Shown here: piece by piece, positions 60,502 through 64,000 of the stretch
Layout of the letters: each line of letters starts with the position of its first letter
Numbering within the stretch: position 1 is the first letter of the stretch
NCBI GenBank assembly: GCA_037074705.1
Contig: CM073591.1
Coordinates: forward strand, 79,218,532 to 79,282,531
Source of the DNA: Zhengitettix transpicula
Taxonomy: Eukaryota > Arthropoda > Insecta > Orthoptera > Tetrigidae
Direction of reading: 5' to 3'
Length of the DNA stretch: 64,000 nucleotides
The notes under the pieces: generated by a model
The model's database searches: none
What the model was told of the DNA's origin: nothing
What the model saw: only the letters and a program-made list of their open reading frames with translations
Position numbers and translations under genes: made by a program

Positions 60502-61590
60502 TGTAATAAACAACATGTTACTAATTTAATTTATTTAATTTTTGAAGAATTTGAGCCCCACGTTGTGGTGCCATTTATGAAATATTCAACTAATTGGTCG
60601 TTTAATTTATTTTTAATTTAAAGAATTTGCCTCACGTCGAAGCACCATTTATGTAATAATCAAATGTAAGGCTTTTATTAAATGAAATGTTTAAACAATT
60701 AACAAACAAAAATATATTTATTCTATTTTTTGGCAATAAAAAATAATTACAAACAAAATTTGAGATCTGTCCTCTCAGGGCCTTTAATGGCTTCGATAAT
60801 GAACACAAAAAAAATTGATTTAAAATATTATTAACAAAACAGTTCACAACTTACTGAAACAATATGTCTATAGAATGAAAGAAATTAAAAAGTAAAGAAA
60901 TTAACTTTGGTTGACAATTAAAAGAGAACGAAATCTGACTTTATCCTTTAATTTGCGTTTACAATATTATTCAAAATTAGTTTACTTACGGACTGTCGGT
61001 CTGGTACCAGAACAATTTTACCTCGTTTGGACACTTTACACTCTTTAATTATTTAATATCAGGCCTTGGTTTTCAATGATTTTAACTTCACTTTAATATT
61101 TGGCAAGATTGGCTGTATTCCGTTGATTGCTTCGCTCCACAATAATTTATCAATGTTATTCCGCAACAATTCCTCCGCGAATATTGTACAAAGTTGTATT
61201 TTGACGAAACTGGTATTACTTGACAATATTCACGTTGCAATATCTCGGTGAATGTTTTACTCTGCCCAATTTTATAAAGACCGTTCTCTGCAACGTTTTC
61301 ACCGTCGGCCGCTTCTATTCTCAAATGATTCACCAACTTTATTATACTATGCTCGACGATGTCTGACCTCTGTACAATCCAGACCACAACGACCAACTAA
61401 CTATGCTTTAGCGCGCGTAAACGCCATTCCGCGCTCTCAAGAATAGGAACAGAGCTCACCACTCATTGTCGCTCGGATCGCTCTCTCTAGAATACAAACT
61501 TTTCGGTAAACAATTCAAATTTATTTCAAAACAAATAATTGATTAATTATATAACTGAGTGTGCCGTCAAATTCAGGGTGTTACGTCGCA
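60502..61590 (-). mobile_element. LTR-like unit e with duplicated primer-binding site
   Basis: It runs right to left. TAACACCCTGAATTTGACGG near 61588 is a plausible start, followed by a GC-richer leader, CTGGTACCAG at 61001-61010, GTAAGTAAAC, GTCAGATTTCGTTC and an AATAAAAGCC signal. It ends ATTACA at the (AT)n run. Near the 3' end two primer-binding-site-like stretches occur about 75 bases apart: 60629-60647 (diverged) and 60553-60573 (minus strand TGGCACCACAACGTGGGGCTC, close to the tRNA-Lys(CTT) complement). The 102-codon ORF at 61088-61396 lies in the leader and has no known domain. No gag or pol. Confidence 0.55.
60553..60647 (-). repeat. Tandem duplication containing two primer-binding-site-like motifs
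   Basis: Two imperfect units of about 75 bases, each with TTTAATTTATTT, AAGAATTTG, a C-rich ACGT-centred block and CACCATTTATG (plus-strand reading). The left unit keeps a near-complete tRNA-Lys(CTT) match; the right is diverged. Confidence 0.55.
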
Positions 61591-63029
61591 TCTTTCAGTA
61601 TAATGGTTGAACCAATGACTAATATATTTTGAAGGTTATATATTTGTAAATGTAGAACTAACGAAATATTTTCCTCAAAATGTTTCTCCTAGCATTATTT
61701 TTTAAAAAACTTGATTTAGTCGTTAATCTGAAATGAGCAACAAGAATTTTAATCATTTTAACAAGGAAAGAAGTGCAATCTCGCTTTGATATTAAAAGAA
61801 ACTATTATAGCAGCACTGTTAAAGGGCAATAGTTACGATGACTTGGTGTCTACAGGAAACAATTTTCAGATGTATATGTAGCCATATTAGGCATGTCCTG
61901 TTATTCCATAGTAACAGGTTGTAAAATAATCTTTTCAAGATACTCAGTGTCGAGACATTTAAATTTCTAACCTGTTCAGATGCAGCATATTTAATTTCAT
62001 GGTTTTCTTGACATTTTCAGTTTGTTTCACTACTTATCTGTTGACAAGAAGAAAGAATGTTAATCTTACTTCCGACCATTATCCATGTTTGTACGTCACA
62101 GCAACGAATCAGGTTGACAACTTAAAGATTCTTTACGCATATAAAAACGCCATAATAATTCTCGATACGAGATTACAGACTGGTCGTTGGAAAAAAAATT
62201 TCGGGGAGCATAAAATCATACTATCTTAGCCTGATTGAACGAAATTAGCACAATATGTGAACTGCCTTATCAGATTTGTATGCGTGGTGGAGGTCAATGA
62301 AAAGGTAATTTAATGCTTAATCGTAACTTCTAATTCTGCCATTAAAGAGAAAGTATTCCTGTACTTTTTTTATTACTTGTCTGGTTTCTACTTCAAACAC
62401 AAAAAGTAAGTCGCCTCAATATTTGCTCTATTTGAAAGACATATAGAAGCCGTTATATTTTAGGAAGCCGTTCGTTCGAACTTCAGTTATTAAGTAAATT
62501 TGATAAAATGAGCTCATCCATCTGATAATTTATATTACACATTAGGTCTTAAGGATGAATCAAGAAACAGACCACAAAATTTAAGTTCTCCAATGTGTCT
62601 CATAATCGTGTCCAATAAAAACACTACATGTTTTAGTGAGCTTATGGATTGTAGCGTGACACAAGTCAAATCCAAACAGATTTTCCTCCCCATTATTTGC
62701 AGTTATTGACGAATCAAAAATTTATTGTAGATAAAAGAAAGACGTATCTTTGGAATATAATGAAGAGATAAGTAAATATATTTTAGGAAGATCAACAAAT
62801 TTCTGTGGCAAAAGAAAATCAAGAATGATTATCAGTCACTATGGTCCAAATATTGCATTTAAAAATGCATCAGGTCTGTTACGGTAAGAAAATTAAAGTG
62901 AAACTTAAAAAGAATTCTTTTCTGGAGACCTGTCATAGATCTTTGGCTTTAACTGTCCATAATTAGTTGAGTCGGACATAAAATGTAACCACTTCGCAAA
63001 AAAAATAATTATCAGTTTAGGGTTGAAAA
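61591..63029. other. No gene seen
   Basis: AT-rich non-coding DNA with short ORFs lacking any recognised domain. Confidence 0.45.
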
Positions 63030-63110
63030 TTCTCGACTGGATCGGGAATCAAACCGAGGATGTCCACTCGGTACGTGGTGCTCTTTCCATCTGTGCTACC
63101 CTGGTATACT
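63030..63110 (-). repeat. tRNA-derived fragment, minus strand
   Basis: On the minus strand, GGTAGCACAGATGGAAAGAGCAC is A-box-like and TCGGTTTGATTCCCGA (63042-63057) is a T-arm with B-box core. Spacing is tRNA-like but the acceptor stem is not conserved. Probably the head of a SINE or a tRNA pseudogene, different from the SINE at 27034. Confidence 0.5.
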
Positions 63111-63317
63111 CCTGGTTAGATGCGAGCTTTTTCAATCTGCTGCATAATTTCTTATTTTCTTGAAGTAGTTAAAGGTTTCCTAGATCAGTGATAAATCGAC
63201 CCGTTCGATTTTTGGCAAACTTCACAAATGTTTCTGCATACGCATCTCATTCAACGTGATATTTTAACACACAGACCATCATAAAAATTACAGAATTCTT
63301 GACTATTAAAGATCGAG

Positions 63318-63480
63318 GCTTTCCCGATGAAGTTTCTGCAGAAAACGTTCTCGGGTTTCTACTCGGGTACAACAGTATCGACGACCCCCTGCACTGTCGT
63401 GAACTTCACCTGTAAGATGACGTGTGTCTGGTCGTAGAAACGTTTTAATTACTGTTGCAACCGAGTGGAATCCCAAGCAC
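63318..63480 (+). repeat. Dispersed repeat 'AGGCTTTCCCG', copy 2
   Basis: It starts AGGCTTTCCCGATGAA like the copy at 16299. It contains TCTCGGGTTTCTACTCGGGT and, near 63412-63445, a GATGAC/GGTCG stem followed by GAAACG, resembling a degenerate hammerhead core. Class unknown. Confidence 0.35.
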
Positions 63481-64000
63481 TTTTCCGTTGTTTATCTTAT
63501 ATACGTGAAGCCGTGTTAGTTGTCGGGATATTGTCAAGGAGTTAATCATTGAAGGCAGCGTGAGTGAAAATACGATTCGACACCTCTAAAACGCTTGATC
63601 AAATTTAATATATTTTTTCAAGAACAGGTTCACGAATGAGCTGGCAATGTGTATGAAATGATATGGAATTTGTCATTTAATTAAAAACAGTCTCTTATAT
63701 TACGATTAATAGATGTTTGGTGAAGGAATTTTTGGTACTAATTCATAAGGGCCCAGTCACTTGCATTGGGTTACCACAAATACACTTTCAACGGAAGGAA
63801 AATTGCAGTTGACAATGAAGAAAAATATGTCATTAGCTAAGTCAGAAATACTAGCATAGACGTTAGAACCAGGACTATCCTACAGGACGGACAATCAAGA
63901 CATTTGTTTCCTGTTATCATTATCAGGCGTTCATATAAATTGTGTTCAAGATTTGTTGGATTTTCTGGAAACGGTTTCTATGGTAAAACGAGGACTCCGT
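63481..64000. other. No gene seen
   Basis: AT-rich non-coding DNA up to the window end. Confidence 0.45.

Noticed and set aside
61088..61396. 102-codon minus-strand ORF as a gag remnant
   Set aside because: It lies in the leader of LTR-like unit e, upstream of the primer-binding site, where gag cannot be; no zinc knuckle or capsid motif.

Overview
The window looks like intergenic or intronic DNA from an animal nuclear genome, most likely an insect or other arthropod. It is AT-rich, has no operon-like gene packing and holds only short scattered ORFs. Its recognisable content is eukaryotic transposable elements: mariner, Helitron, Jockey- and CR1-like LINEs, tRNA-derived SINEs and LTR-like units with tRNA-Lys-type primer-binding sites. 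I cannot name the species. No intact host protein gene, rRNA or convincing functional tRNA gene was found. The readable coding sequences are decayed transposon genes.

Layout. 0-22 kb is mostly anonymous AT-rich DNA with old fragments: an inverted-repeat element (145-352), a minus-strand LTR-like unit with a primer-binding-site motif (2372-2946), a LINE relic (6938-7159), Helitron-type repeats (8287-8720 and 17082-17590), a mariner relic (14575-15005) and a few GC-richer unique islands (about 12.2-12.7, 14.0-14.3 and 18.3-18.6 kb). From 22 to 58 kb transposons are dense. Seven copies of one short retroposon family, called PALS here for convenience, lie in this part. Its full-length copies are about 0.53-0.57 kb, begin with a palindromic hairpin and end in poly(A). 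Two copies have clean 13- and 14-bp target-site duplications and two are 5'-truncated, so it moves like a LINE-mobilised SINE.

Other elements in that part are a reverse-transcriptase relic (24.3-25.1 kb), a long inverted repeat with hammerhead-ribozyme-like cores in both arms (25.18-25.47 kb), a long-TIR DNA transposon (26.11-26.96 kb), a tRNA-derived SINE (27.0 kb, with a 5'-truncated relative at 50.4 kb), a Jockey-type LINE 3' end inserted in a CR1-like LINE 3' end with a 15-bp duplication (33.4-35.2 kb), a complete non-autonomous Helitron (43626-44522) and a nearly full-length mariner transposase broken by a frameshift and lacking one catalytic Asp (45733-46813).

57.5-61.6 kb is a pile-up of LTR-like units beside (AT)n microsatellites, one of them interrupted by a PALS copy. 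Two related units lie back to back at 37.0-38.9 kb. The main candidates for something undescribed are the PALS family and the hammerhead-like inverted repeats.
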